A stretch of DNA of 64,000 nucleotides from Paenibacillus nuruki (GTDB taxonomy: Bacteria > Bacillota > Bacilli > Paenibacillales > Paenibacillaceae). Shown here piece by piece: positions 1 through 10,200 of the stretch. Below the pieces are notes generated by a model. That model had not been told where the DNA came from. It was given only the letters and a program-made list of their open reading frames with translations, and ran no database searches. The stretch lies in NCBI RefSeq assembly GCF_001721045.1, contig NZ_MDER01000086.1:310001-374000 (forward strand), given 5' to 3'. Within the stretch, counting starts at the first letter, position 1. Every line of letters starts with the position of its first letter. Both the position numbers and the translations under genes were made by a program.

Positions 1-1026
1 GGAAGCAGGGTGTTCGCTGTACAATTGCTCGTCTCCCGCTTCGACACGAAATAGCGTGGTCCACTCATCATATTGAGCAGGATCAGGCAATTCTTCCGTA
101 GAAGCATCCCGTCCAGCTTGTCCGCTATCCGCAAATTCTTGCAATGCACGCAACTGATCCGGTTGTGCTAAATGTTCCCAGACCCATTCGGTATACACTT
201 GACCTGCTTTTTCCGGTTGAGCAGGATGAATACGACCTGTACTCCAATCAAAATGATAATCGCGTTCAATATTGCGATCACCTGCACGAATCGATCCACT
301 TTCGACAAACATCAGTTGCATCCCTTTACGACTTTCCGGCTCTTTGGCATACGTAGTAAACCCTAGTCGACGACGGAAAGCATATGGAAGTGCTTCGGTA
401 ATCACCGCTGTTAATTGCTTCGCATAGATCGATAATTCACTGATTGGTACATTGAGCGAAATATACACTTTACGACGCTTGTGAATCGCAGACATGACTG
501 CTCCGATCAATTGACGAAAAGCAACACCATCTATTCCCAATTGCTCTAGCAATGCTATCCGATTGAATGCAGCAGAAGTCGAAGGGATATCTTGTAATTG
601 TGGCAAGTCTTGTCCTTGATCGACATTGTATTGCTCCTGAAAATCGGCTTGTAACCATGTATGATATTGATGCACCCATTCTTCAGCACGTACTGCTGGA
701 ATAATGTAATTATGCGAAAAGAATGTACTTCTTAATCCTGTAAAATCGGCATTTACATAATGACTATTTCCCAGTACCATATCGCCTGTTTCCAGTCGTA
801 CCAGTTGTAGGGCAGACGGGAATAATGCATCTTCTTTTTCACCTTTAGCTAACAATTCTGCTGGCGCATCGTATACACATAATGGATGAATATACTTTTT
901 AATAAAAGAGTTATCCAACCCAGAAGATTTGGCGATCGTATCATAACCTTCAGTGGAGCGGAAAATACCACTTTTCTCGCGTGTATACATCTGTTGATCG
1001 ATCAGAGCATTCGAGAATAAAGTCAA
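1..1026 (-). CDS. GTPase-associated protein 1-like (GAP1-like), partial at left edge
   Basis: The frame is open from a TTG at 1026-1024 to the window edge (342 codons, 3' end missing). The TTG follows a GAGAGGG site by five bases and overlaps the TGA stop of the upstream GTPase gene (TTGA), which implies translational coupling. The N-terminus carries the motifs YTREKSGIF, AKSSGLDNSFIKK and HPLCVYDAP, followed by a stretch on sequences held in the protein's front half such as RSTFFSHNYIIPA. I recognise this pattern from the family catalogued as GTPase-associated protein 1 (N2-type N-terminal domain), usually encoded beside TRAFAC-type GTPases. No enzymatic motif is visible. The role is unknown; an adaptor or effector of the adjacent GTPase is an inference. 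Confidence 0.75.
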   Translation of the reverse strand, partial: MTLFSNALIDQQMYTREKSGIFRSTEGYDTIAKSSGLDNSFIKKYIHPLCVYDAPAELLAKGEKEDALFPSALQLVRLETGDMVLGNSHYVNADFTGLRSTFFSHNYIIPAVRAEEWVHQYHTWLQADFQEQYNVDQGQDLPQLQDIPSTSAAFNRIALLEQLGIDGVAFRQLIGAVMSAIHKRRKVYISLNVPISELSIYAKQLTAVITEALPYAFRRRLGFTTYAKEPESRKGMQLMFVESGSIRAGDRNIERDYHFDWSTGRIHPAQPEKAGQVYTEWVWEHLAQPDQLRALQEFADSGQAGRDASTEELPDPAQYDEWTTLFRVEAGDEQLYSEHPAS

Positions 1027-2285
1027 GCTTTCCCTCTCCCCTCGATATAATTCAGTTTGTACAATAGCCAGATAAATGGCTCATCCACACGAATAGGGCT
1101 AACTACACTTTGTAGCTTCTGATCAATCGGATTACTTCCTAATGCAGAGACTGCAAAATAAGCAGTATCTTTGAAATACACATCCATCGTTCCTTTAAAT
1201 GGACGATCAACACGTTCGATAAAGCGGCGGATTTCACCATCTATATTTTCAAATTCGTTCAAATCAAAATAATCACGATGAATAACATTATGGAATACGT
1301 TACTATTGGATTTGATATACTCGCCTTCATCTCCACGTAACGACTCTAGCATATCGCTTTTCGTGAGTACCACAGCTGTTGGGATATCGGTTTTGCTATC
1401 TTCTTGATGAGCAATAAAGTCGCTAAATAAGGTTAAGACCACATCACGAGGTTCATCATAACGGGACACCCATTCGCCTTTATCATCACCCAGCTTAATC
1501 CGAATACGGTCACGGATCGAGCGAATCTGTAGCGGATCAACCATAAATAAAATACCCGCAGAATTTTTAATATGCTGACCGTGTAAACCTAGATAATCTT
1601 GATCGACCATACCTTCACCAGCCACATCAAAAAACACCAGTGTTAAAGGTGGCTTAGATTCATCTTTGAATACGAATTGGAAAATAAAAGGTTCTTGCAT
1701 TCGTTCTTTTTGCGTGGAACCGAGTAGATCGCCACGTTCAAATAAAGGTTCTTCATAATTGATACGGAACTTGCGGCTAATCTCTGTCGTCAATGGCATA
1801 CAAGCGGCATCAAAGTTCTCTGCTGTTGTATTTTGCAAGGTATGGATCAGCGCTGTCATATAGACCGATTTTCCTACCTGCGAAGCTCCAACGATAGAAA
1901 TAATATTACTCGGTACTTTGCCTGAAGTAACAGGTAATTCATTATGACAATGAGGACACAGACGACGACGTGTAACTTCACCATAACGATCATTTAGCCC
2001 AACCAATACATGATCCGAATAAATACGTTGCTCTTCAGGGACATCCGTCGGAAGCAATACAGCTTCCATATCATGCACAGTATCAAGTCCGAAGCGAGAG
2101 CGGTACTTGTTTAACTTCGCATCTTCACCGAGTCCATAATCTTCATCATCTTCACGGTGATGCGAAGCACGGAACTCTACATCTTCCGGTGAAAATTTGT
2201 TAAAACAAAACGGGCATACGATATCATAAAATAACGGTCTAGGTGCGGCTTCCGGTTTCTTTTTGAACCAATCGAAGATATTCAT
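1023..2285 (-). CDS. Zinc-ribbon TRAFAC-type GTPase (double-GTPase-2-like)
   Basis: This 420-aa soluble protein has a split zinc ribbon (C24-x2-C27 and C110-x2-C113) before a G domain. The P-loop is GASQVGKS at 133-140, the G3 region reads DVAGEG, the G4 region TKSD, and a G5-like SAL lies near the C-terminus. It therefore has everything needed to bind and hydrolyse GTP. The FFDVAGEG context and the ribbon fit the group named DO-GTPase2 in domain databases, known mostly from gene clusters with vWA proteins. It sits between the beta-rich 220-aa gene (16-bp gap) and the GAP1-like gene (4-bp overlap), so the three are almost certainly one operon. Its cellular role is not established; a switch controlling the neighbouring vWA/tubulin proteins is inferred. 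Confidence 0.88.
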   Translation of the reverse strand: MNIFDWFKKKPEAAPRPLFYDIVCPFCFNKFSPEDVEFRASHHREDDEDYGLGEDAKLNKYRSRFGLDTVHDMEAVLLPTDVPEEQRIYSDHVLVGLNDRYGEVTRRRLCPHCHNELPVTSGKVPSNIISIVGASQVGKSVYMTALIHTLQNTTAENFDAACMPLTTEISRKFRINYEEPLFERGDLLGSTQKERMQEPFIFQFVFKDESKPPLTLVFFDVAGEGMVDQDYLGLHGQHIKNSAGILFMVDPLQIRSIRDRIRIKLGDDKGEWVSRYDEPRDVVLTLFSDFIAHQEDSKTDIPTAVVLTKSDMLESLRGDEGEYIKSNSNVFHNVIHRDYFDLNEFENIDGEIRRFIERVDRPFKGTMDVYFKDTAYFAVSALGSNPIDQKLQSVVSPIRVDEPFIWLLYKLNYIEGRGKA

Positions 2286-2301
2286 ATCAACTATCTTCCC
2301 C

Positions 2302-2964
2302 CTACTCCAAAATCAATTCGTACATCTGTCCATATGTACGTCCATCGGTAAAAAAGAGTCTTACATATTCATTTTTGCCTACTTCAATCGCTGGCAATTC
2401 GTTACGTCCTGCTTGAAAAGGAGCTGCAAAAGGATAAATAATGCCATCATCTTTGTTTGTAGCATAGCCGCCTTCTTTTTTCACATAACATAATACTTCT
2501 TTGGGAATAGGAACTTCTGCATGAACTTCGATCCGAACTGTTTTACGTTTACCAAACCATGTTCCTTGTTGTTTGATCGAATAGTAAATTTTAGCTTTTC
2601 CTGCACTGAGTTCTATCGTATTTTGACCGTCAGGTTGACGCACCAGTACCGTTTCTCCTTGTTCTTCATACGTGAGATAGACGGTATACGTCATTCTGCC
2701 AAAATGATCGACTCGTTCTGTATAAGAGCCATTATTCGCTTTATATTCTTCTTTAGTGTATAGACGCAGACTGGCAGGAGCAGAATCTGGCTGATCCGAC
2801 TGACTATACTCTTCTTCGCCAACTGCGGACATCTGCGTTACTTTTTCGATATAGACAGCTTCAGCATCACGTGGCCATAACCATCGCAATGTACATAATC
2901 CGTCTTGCGCTTGTCCGGTCAATCCATGAATCCCTTGATTGGTTTTCAGTTCGGTATACAGCAT
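2302..2964 (-). CDS. Hypothetical beta-rich protein of the vWA/GTPase cluster
   Basis: A 220-aa protein with no signal peptide or membrane segment, made mainly of alternating hydrophobic beta-strand patterns, compatible with one or two beta-sandwich domains. I chose the ATG at 2964-2962 because GGAAAGGGGA lies just upstream; the nine extra in-frame codons further upstream would place the binding site inside the gene. A tryptophan-rich start (LRWLWPRD) and an aromatic Lys/Arg-rich middle (IKQQGTWFGKRKTVRIEV) are visible. I do not recognise a named family. The tight spacing with the GTPase gene (16 bp) and the vWA gene (63 bp) makes it a component of the same system, perhaps a binding or scaffold subunit. 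Confidence 0.75.
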   Translation of the reverse strand: MLYTELKTNQGIHGLTGQAQDGLCTLRWLWPRDAEAVYIEKVTQMSAVGEEEYSQSDQPDSAPASLRLYTKEEYKANNGSYTERVDHFGRMTYTVYLTYEEQGETVLVRQPDGQNTIELSAGKAKIYYSIKQQGTWFGKRKTVRIEVHAEVPIPKEVLCYVKKEGGYATNKDDGIIYPFAAPFQAGRNELPAIEVGKNEYVRLFFTDGRTYGQMYELILE

Positions 2965-3027
2965 GTAAAGATCCCCTTTCCTGGTCTGCATCTATCTATA
3001 GATTGGATTATATTTTAAAAGTTAGAA

Positions 3028-4305
3028 TTAACGTTGGAATGTACCACTACTTGTTCCCCGGCGGCGGCGTGGTCCTTCAGAAGGTGTAGTTGGCGTTGGT
3101 GTAGAACTGCGTTTGATCATTCGTTTGCTATTTTCACCAATAGGTACCACCAGTGTAAATATAGCGATAATAAACGCTAGAATCATCACTGCTAAAAAGC
3201 GTACGACTCCATCCGTCCAATCTGTTTTGCCGATACCCCATTCCAGTAACCATCCTGCCAGTAGACCGGCGACTCCACCACCAATTCCAAAGCTACGTGC
3301 CAGAAAACGGTTATCAAACATTAATCCCATACCGACACCCATTAATGCTCCCAACAACATAACAAGGATCACGTGTAGAATAACATAGTAGAGATTGCTG
3401 TAAAACGGTTCACTACGTTCTGTGACCAGTGTACGTTTATCTAATGTATCGTAGATTTGTTGGAACGTCTGTGGTAATTGAGAAGCATCAGATACATTAT
3501 AATAGTTACCGCCTGTCTGACTAGCAATATCTGTCAGTAGATTTGTTCCACCTGCATCTGTCAAATTCAATCCTACTGTATTAATCGAGATTCCTTTAGC
3601 TTGATAAGGAGCCAGTGCTGAAGAATCCAATGCACTATATCCATCAGACAACATGATTACCACAGTACCACGAGTATCATCATTTTGAGCTGTAATTTGT
3701 TGCATCGCTGTTTCTAAAGCACCTGTAAAATTAGTGCCTCCTGTAGTTGTTGCCATTGCATCCATTGTAGTTGTAATCTGCTGTTTGGATGCATCATTGA
3801 TTTCGGTCAATGGCAAAACTACACTTGCTTGATCACTGAATCCGATAATACCTACACGTTTATCATCATCCATTGAATTGACCATATTTTTAACCGCTTG
3901 AAAACGTTGATTTTGTGCATCTGTTTCTAGCATACTACCAGAATTATCAATTACCACGACAACATCACGAATCGACTTTACTCCATTAAATCCGATCTGG
4001 TAAATCGCTTCGCCTCCAAGACCTCCAAGAAACATAAGAACCAATGTAGCAGGTACAAATAGTTTCCAAGAAAGCCCTGCATAACGTTGACGCCATGAAG
4101 CCCCACTTAATTTCGGTGAAATCGTTTCAGCTAACAAACAGAACCCACCAATAAACAAACTAATTATTCCGAAATATAATCCAATTAGAATCACACGCGG
4201 CATCCGATCAAAATAAGAATGGATCAACCATTCTCCCAAAATAAAACCAATCGCGCCTCCAATCAGACTGAATAATAGCATAAGCCAATTCACTTTGCGT
4301 TGCAT
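3028..4305 (-). CDS. Multi-TM vWA-domain protein
   Basis: 425 aa. Three hydrophobic helices (about 6-24, 38-60 and 81-101) precede a von Willebrand factor A domain whose MIDAS is complete: D120-x-S122-x-S124 (DNSGS), a conserved Thr in TGGTNFTGAL and an Asp in LSDGYSAL. After it come three or four more helices and a basic Pro/Thr/Arg-rich cytoplasmic tail. By the positive-inside rule the vWA domain should face outside. vWA domains bind ligands through a metal ion. The start at 4305 follows AAAGGGGAG at good spacing; the longer frame has no site. The gene follows the 807-aa partner across a 518-bp gap with hairpin elements, and probably shares the downstream operon with the 220-aa protein and the GTPase. 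Confidence 0.85.
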   Translation of the reverse strand: MQRKVNWLMLLFSLIGGAIGFILGEWLIHSYFDRMPRVILIGLYFGIISLFIGGFCLLAETISPKLSGASWRQRYAGLSWKLFVPATLVLMFLGGLGGEAIYQIGFNGVKSIRDVVVVIDNSGSMLETDAQNQRFQAVKNMVNSMDDDKRVGIIGFSDQASVVLPLTEINDASKQQITTTMDAMATTTGGTNFTGALETAMQQITAQNDDTRGTVVIMLSDGYSALDSSALAPYQAKGISINTVGLNLTDAGGTNLLTDIASQTGGNYYNVSDASQLPQTFQQIYDTLDKRTLVTERSEPFYSNLYYVILHVILVMLLGALMGVGMGLMFDNRFLARSFGIGGGVAGLLAGWLLEWGIGKTDWTDGVVRFLAVMILAFIIAIFTLVVPIGENSKRMIKRSSTPTPTTPSEGPRRRRGTSSGTFQR

Positions 4306-4823
4306 ATGTGGCATCTCCCCTTTCATTGGAGTAGGTGAAGTTTCGTTTATAGACTTTGAGTAGTTAGAGTTTCTGAATTAAACTTCAACCTTAAATAAAG
4401 TGCGGTGGTGATATAAAAAAGCTATGTAGAGAGTGGATGTAAGTTTGACCACTTCGAGGAAAAGATGATCCTTTTCCTCTTCGTTACGTGGTAAGTGGCT
4501 ACATAGTTTTAAAAAATATAAAAGCTTAGAAATCCCTTATTTTTTAATCATCACATGGTGTCTTAAATAAAACAAGAAACCAAACTTTCAAGTAACTTGT
4601 TCTTTTCTTTCTTCTTACCCCACCCTGCCAGGCAAATGCTACTGTATTGAATTTTTAGCATGTACTCCCCGCTCTGAGCGGAGGGAAAAGAATCACTCTG
4701 AAAGAGCGAAGCGATCGCATTTTCAAATCGATACCGACCGCAAAGCGGTTATTCAAGGTATCGATTTGGAACAGCGACGACAAGAGTGATTCTTTTCCCA
4801 AAGCGGTCAAACCAACGTACAAG
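4306..4823. other. Intergenic gap (about 518 bp) with two large inverted-repeat elements
   Basis: No supportable gene. It holds a 102-bp nested palindrome (4415-4516) and a 169-bp nested palindrome (4657-4825), listed separately. The 74-codon frame inside the second element follows the palindrome and has no credible start, so I do not treat it as a gene. Confidence 0.6.
4415..4516. repeat. Nested palindrome A (possible terminator or shortened structured repeat)
   Basis: Outer arms CTATGTAG (4422-4429) and CTACATAG (4499-4506) are flanked by A-runs and T-runs. The inner stem GAGGAAAAG (4456-4464) pairs perfectly with CTTTTCCTC (4471-4479). Read on the minus strand, its 3' part (GAAGTGGTCAAACTTACAT) resembles the 3' edge of element B (AAAGCGGTCAAACCAACGT). 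It may be a divergent short copy of B, or simply a terminator after the tubulin/807-aa operon. Confidence 0.5.
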
Positions 4824-4825
4824 CT
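4657..4825. repeat. Structured nested-hairpin element B
   Basis: A 169-bp element of concentric stems: an outer near-match (4657-4665 with 4817-4825), a perfect 17-bp stem (4683-4699 with 4783-4799), a perfect 12-bp stem (4724-4735 with 4757-4768) and an apical ACCGC/GCGGT hairpin (4737-4749). It overlaps the last two codons of the 807-aa gene. Its architecture and unpaired segments recur, with different stem sequences, in element C at 10695-10832. See the findings. Confidence 0.8.
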
Positions 4826-7247
4826 ATACATGAAAATCATACCCATTTGCAATATACGTATCATAATATGTTTTACCATTACGATAGTAGATCAAGTCTT
4901 CAATTGTAAATCCACCCATTAGATTCAGCTTTTCTACACCACTGGTGCGATCTTCATGGACAAATCCTGTTTTGTAAATACGAGTCGTATTATCGACACC
5001 TGCGGCATACCGTACAAATTCACCATTTGCATTACCAAACATATATTTTTCTTCATAACGATGTTTGTGCGTATAATCCAACAGACGAATATGAATAACG
5101 GCTCGGTCTTCAAGCGTACGATACAACTCTTTGAATAAATCTTCTTGCGATAACGCTTGCTTATTCTCGTATGCGATCGTAACATTAGCACGATTCAATA
5201 ATTCCTGTTCAAAGGTCTGTGTAAATGCTCGGGATGCTAATAATTCTTTACGGCACACGTCCATCAGACGTTCCAATAGAGTAGAAGCTCCTTGCTGTAA
5301 CCATAACGTTACGTCGCCTACACTTCGCTCTTCGAAAAAGGCACCATCTCCACGTTTTTCTTCAATTTCGTCCATAACTTCAGCGGTTAGACGACTGTAG
5401 TAATCATGGATATTTTGCCCGATATAATCATCTGCTGTACGAATACTATCTGTTGCAGCTACTTGTAAATTAGAACCGAGCGTGTCCATACTTTTCACCT
5501 GTTGCATACTGTCACGATGAACCGTAGCCAGATGCTCTTCAAAACGGCGATACAAACGCAATCTAGTTTGCAAACGCAAAATATGCAATTTACGTGGATA
5601 AATCGTATCAATCAATGCACGGGTAAGTCCGCGAATATTATGCTTTTCCATAAAAGGTAATCGCTGGAATGATAAATCGTCTGCACGACTGTTGTACCAT
5701 TCATCCAGTTCGGCTTGTGCATTTTCTAAGGTATTCATTAGATCACGAGTACGTGCATGATAATCTTGCCAGATGCTATGTTCTCCTGATTCATCGGTCC
5801 ATTCTGCTAACTGATAGAAATGGATATGAGAATGTTGACGAAGCATCTCTGTGATATTCGCTTGCAGTTCACGTCCAGCATCCCATTGTTCGATCCGCTT
5901 AATCATTTCTTGCTCATAATTATCACGGAAAAAGCTTTCGCCACCATATTCGAACAGAGCATGTTCTGCTTCACGTAGACTCATTGATTTGAGCTGATTA
6001 AAGCTTGTCGCTCGTGTCATAAGACCATTCATATCTTCCAGACGACTGCTATTAGGTACGAAATGATCTATTCGATCATCCATACGCTGTTCATCGAGAC
6101 CTAATAATTCGAGCTTCTCACGGCTACCCACAATCGTTGAATGCTTCATCCGCTTCATGATGCCGTAAAAGAATTGCTCCAATACAGTCAAAGCAATCGC
6201 TCGATCAGGTCGTCTAACTCTAGCAAATCCAGCAGACACTAAGCCTTGATTGCCGTCTCCATTACGCACATTATTTTTGAACGCATTATTATTGTAATCT
6301 GATCCATAAACAGAAGATTCGCCACCCGTTTCCAGACGCTGACGGTTTTTGAGCAGACTGATCCGACAAATAATATCGTAGCTACTTTCCATCCCACCAT
6401 TGACCGAGATACCTCGTTCATTACGATCAGATAATACATAAGCCAGTTCGAATAATGGAGAAGGCGCATGTTGTACCATAACGGCTAATCCGTCTTCAGT
6501 ACGTTGTAACGGCGCAGTCAGTGTATAATCTGCTGATTGTATATGTTCCAATTCTTTTAGAAAAGCAACACCTGCTGAACTGGAATAACCAAACTGTTCT
6601 TCTTGATCACCTTCATATATGAGCGCATACATATCCATCTGTACAGACTTGAAAGACTGTCCTAGAATCGAACGAGCTAACAATGATATCTCAGGAACTA
6701 GGATATTCATCGGATCATCGACACGTGTAATCACAGAAACATGCAATCGATCAAACGAAGAATACATACGTCCGAACTCAGCTAAACGGCGAGCCGCCTG
6801 CCGGAACGTACGATTCAGTTCCAGCAGATGCTTGCCATCTTTTTGAAAATGGTGATGCCAATCAGGGCGTTGCGTTTTTTTGTGATGATCATTAACAGTA
6901 GGACGGGATAAAAAAGTCGTAATTTTTTGCGCTTCTAAAGCATCTGTAGTCTGACCTGTACGCATAGAAGTAACATGTTCTTGCTCATAACGAGCTTCTT
7001 TAGCACGTCTAGCTTGCTGCTCTTCTCCTGTCGGTTCAGGAGCAATTTCGACATACATGACACCAGCACTATTATCCCACTTCTGAGCATTAATCTGCAT
7101 AACAGGACGTACAGCATCTTGAATCAGATCCCCGATAAACAGGAAAACGGCGGGGTAGTGAATACTGCTCCGCCCATCTCCCTGCCCGGCTGTTTTCTCC
7201 TCGTCAGCAGCATATGCATCTGCGAATTGTTTCAGCCGAACGTCCAT
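4824..7247 (-). CDS. Large cytoplasmic partner of the tubulin-like protein
   Basis: An 807-aa protein starting one base after the stop of the tubulin-like gene, so the two are translated as a pair. No signal peptide, membrane segment, P-loop or other catalytic motif is visible. The N-terminal third is mixed alpha/beta (a FLFIGDLIQDAVRPV stretch, then a YVEI strand), and the rest is largely charged helix with coiled-coil character (around 500-700), ending in a beta-rich C-terminal 100 residues. I do not recognise a named family. Strict adjacency suggests a dedicated binding partner or regulator of the tubulin-like protein. The stop codon lies inside structured element B. Confidence 0.8.
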   Translation of the reverse strand: MDVRLKQFADAYAADEEKTAGQGDGRSSIHYPAVFLFIGDLIQDAVRPVMQINAQKWDNSAGVMYVEIAPEPTGEEQQARRAKEARYEQEHVTSMRTGQTTDALEAQKITTFLSRPTVNDHHKKTQRPDWHHHFQKDGKHLLELNRTFRQAARRLAEFGRMYSSFDRLHVSVITRVDDPMNILVPEISLLARSILGQSFKSVQMDMYALIYEGDQEEQFGYSSSAGVAFLKELEHIQSADYTLTAPLQRTEDGLAVMVQHAPSPLFELAYVLSDRNERGISVNGGMESSYDIICRISLLKNRQRLETGGESSVYGSDYNNNAFKNNVRNGDGNQGLVSAGFARVRRPDRAIALTVLEQFFYGIMKRMKHSTIVGSREKLELLGLDEQRMDDRIDHFVPNSSRLEDMNGLMTRATSFNQLKSMSLREAEHALFEYGGESFFRDNYEQEMIKRIEQWDAGRELQANITEMLRQHSHIHFYQLAEWTDESGEHSIWQDYHARTRDLMNTLENAQAELDEWYNSRADDLSFQRLPFMEKHNIRGLTRALIDTIYPRKLHILRLQTRLRLYRRFEEHLATVHRDSMQQVKSMDTLGSNLQVAATDSIRTADDYIGQNIHDYYSRLTAEVMDEIEEKRGDGAFFEERSVGDVTLWLQQGASTLLERLMDVCRKELLASRAFTQTFEQELLNRANVTIAYENKQALSQEDLFKELYRTLEDRAVIHIRLLDYTHKHRYEEKYMFGNANGEFVRYAAGVDNTTRIYKTGFVHEDRTSGVEKLNLMGGFTIEDLIYYRNGKTYYDTYIANGYDFHV

Positions 7248-7248
7248 C

Positions 7249-10200
7249 TTATTTCAACTTCCGGCGAATATCGCTTAATTTCGTAACCATTTGTTTGTAG
7301 AATTGGTAAGCTTCATCACCATTAGCCAATTCAACACGTTCGTATTCTAGACGATCTCTAGCTTCTAGATACGCTTCATACAATTCATCCAATTTGTTAA
7401 GAAGTGGTGCGATATCTTCGGATGAAGTCATCTCGTTATCTCGGCGATCGGCTTTGCGCATCAATGTCGCACGGTTTTTCTGATCAAGATTGCGGAAATG
7501 TTCAAACACTTCAAATTCCACAAAATTACGGCTCTTCATCAGATTTGCAAAAGCATCCCATGCTTCTTCTTCTGGATCACGATCATATACGTACAATGCA
7601 CCTTTTTTGGTAATTGTATCGGTATAAAGGGCTTGTAAGAACTGATCAGTCAGTTTCTCTTCACCTTCGTAACGACTTAACATACCTTCTAATTCGGCAA
7701 TTTTAGCTTGAATACTTTCATACTTAGCCAGTTCTGCACGTACACGTTCGATCATTTTTGGTGAACGAATCAAGTTTTCGCGTGCTAGATCTTCGTTAAA
7801 GCTACCAAAGATATCTTTCGTCGATTCATGTGGCAATCCTTCTGTCATTAAGCGTCTCAATTCAGCTAGCGCGCGCTTAACCTCACCCAGATTCGGACGA
7901 GCTGCATCCAGACGCATATCATAACTAGCCAATGCAGCAAGTAGATCGAATGATTGTGTGAAATGAACCGCAAAACGACTGCTGGTGTTTTGATCTGCAT
8001 CTTTTTCAACGATAATGCCTAGTTGCTTCGCACGAGCATAATCTGCACGCACACGAGCATTGTAACTTTGTACACGAGCATTGGTGTACGTTTCACCCCA
8101 TGATTGTTCAGGGATCGGTGAAGGCAAGTACGTCCAGTTTTCTTTCTCCGTCTGTACCAAATGTCGGCCAATACCTTCACGGTCAAGAATCGTACGCTCA
8201 TAGTTCTCTTCATACACTTTCAGTGGGGTATAAACGAACAATGGCACACCATTACGAGTATTCAACCAGAATATACGGTTTTTCACTTTACTTTCTTTAA
8301 TCGTAAAGTGGGATTTACCCAGTGCATTATTCTGGAAGTTACGAATACCACGCAAAATGCTCGGCGCTTGAACAGGAACAGACACGAATCCCCATGAAGG
8401 GAAATGAAGATTACCTGCACTGTTGCTCAAATGGAACACCGGTACAGCTTCATCGTCCAATTTACTAGCAATGGTACGTTCTACAAATTTCTCGATCGGC
8501 TCATCTTGACCGTACTTCATCACTAAGAAATCTTCCATCGAACGTGTGATCAGATCACCGAATTTGTCGCTTAAGAAATCAGAGATCGAACGTACAATAT
8601 CAACTTCTTGCTCTTTTACCCATTGATCGGAATGCTCTAGCAATTGTGCAGAGAAATCACGAATCAGATCATCGCCATCTTTGCTATCCATAATATCGCT
8701 CACTGCTTTAGAGATATCCGGTACGCTGACTAGATTCCAATAGTACGTTTTGTTACCACGATGATCTTCTTGCTCATTCGCATTGGTCAACAACTCACCA
8801 TTTTTCTCGAAAATAGAGCTTAATGCATTCAGTACTTCGGTAAATACACCATAAATACGATTATTTTCACGATTCAACATTTCATACAAATCTTCATAGA
8901 ATTCGATCATTTGTTGAGTACGTTCTACATCAGCACGCAACCAGTATTCATCAATTTTAGCTTCAATATATACATTTTTCTTTTTGTCTTTGGATACAAA
9001 AGCACTTTTCGCATCGCCTAGACGTTCATTGGCATAATCAGCCGCTGATTCGATATCACGTGGAATACGAGTCTGACTTTCACGCAAGGTTTCGATATAC
9101 GATAGTAGCATTTTCAGTAATGAGAATCCTTTTTCTGAGTACAACAGACGTGATACATAGAAAGGACCTTGTTCTGGATGCAGGAACATACGGCGAATCT
9201 GATCCGAAAATTGTCCGACAATCTCGCCTGGCAATTGTTGCTTCGCTTTGATGTATTCTTCACGAGCACGAATCAAGAATGTTTGCTCAAGTTCCGTATC
9301 CATATTCACAGCTTGCATTTTGACCACATTGTTGAAGCTGAGACGTTCACTATTTTCAAATCCAGGCAATGGTTCTGGAACACGAGATTCGAATGTTTTG
9401 GTCATTGTCTCGACATCTACACCTAGTTTGCGAGCGAAGTTCTCTACCGCTTCTTGATCTGGCGCTTGATCGAACATTTTGTCCATTTTCTGGAACAGGC
9501 GATACGCAAGATAGGTTGTCATTTCTTCGATCGGCAAGACCGCAGAAGATGCACCGATAATGTTGTATTCATAGTTCGCAGGATACGCACGGTTCATCTG
9601 TGCAATATTGGTACGAATATTACTGATATAATCATGGATCGCAAACTCTTCACCAGATGCTTTTTCTTCACTCGCCATAAAGTTGGTAATATTCTCAGCA
9701 GTTACATTCATACAATAGTCGTATGCATTTTCAAGCAATTTACCTTCAGTATTCGTCGCTGAGATCAAATGACATAGATTAAATGGAGCCAGTGGCGAAT
9801 TGACATTCAGTATACTGCCGTATTGCTGTTTAAAACGTTCCCCACGACTGTCTACATTCATCCAGTAATCGAGCTCTTTTAGAGCAGCATATCCATTTTT
9901 GCGAATATATTCGCGTGTATGCTCGCTTAAGCTTTTATTGGATAAGTTGACGTCTGGTGTAAATAAATAACCTAGCATATTCAGACGGTCTACTCCTGCT
10001 GCGCCATAATCACGTTCTACAATACCACGCACAATGTACGAAATATCTAAGAAACAACCACTACCTGTACCGCCCGATAGCCCTGTCAGTAGAAAGACCA
10101 TTAATTTTTTGTTTGTACCGACAGATAACGTTTTGATTTTTTTATCGATACTTTGTACGACTTGATTAATCTTTGTAAATAACAGCAATCGTCCTGCTTG

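Noticed and set aside
2263-2493. 76-codon plus-strand frame
   Set aside because: Antisense to the GTPase start and the beta-rich gene; no site and no coding character.
4655-4879. 74-codon minus-strand frame
   Set aside because: Lies across structured element B and the 3' end of the 807-aa gene; no ribosome binding site.
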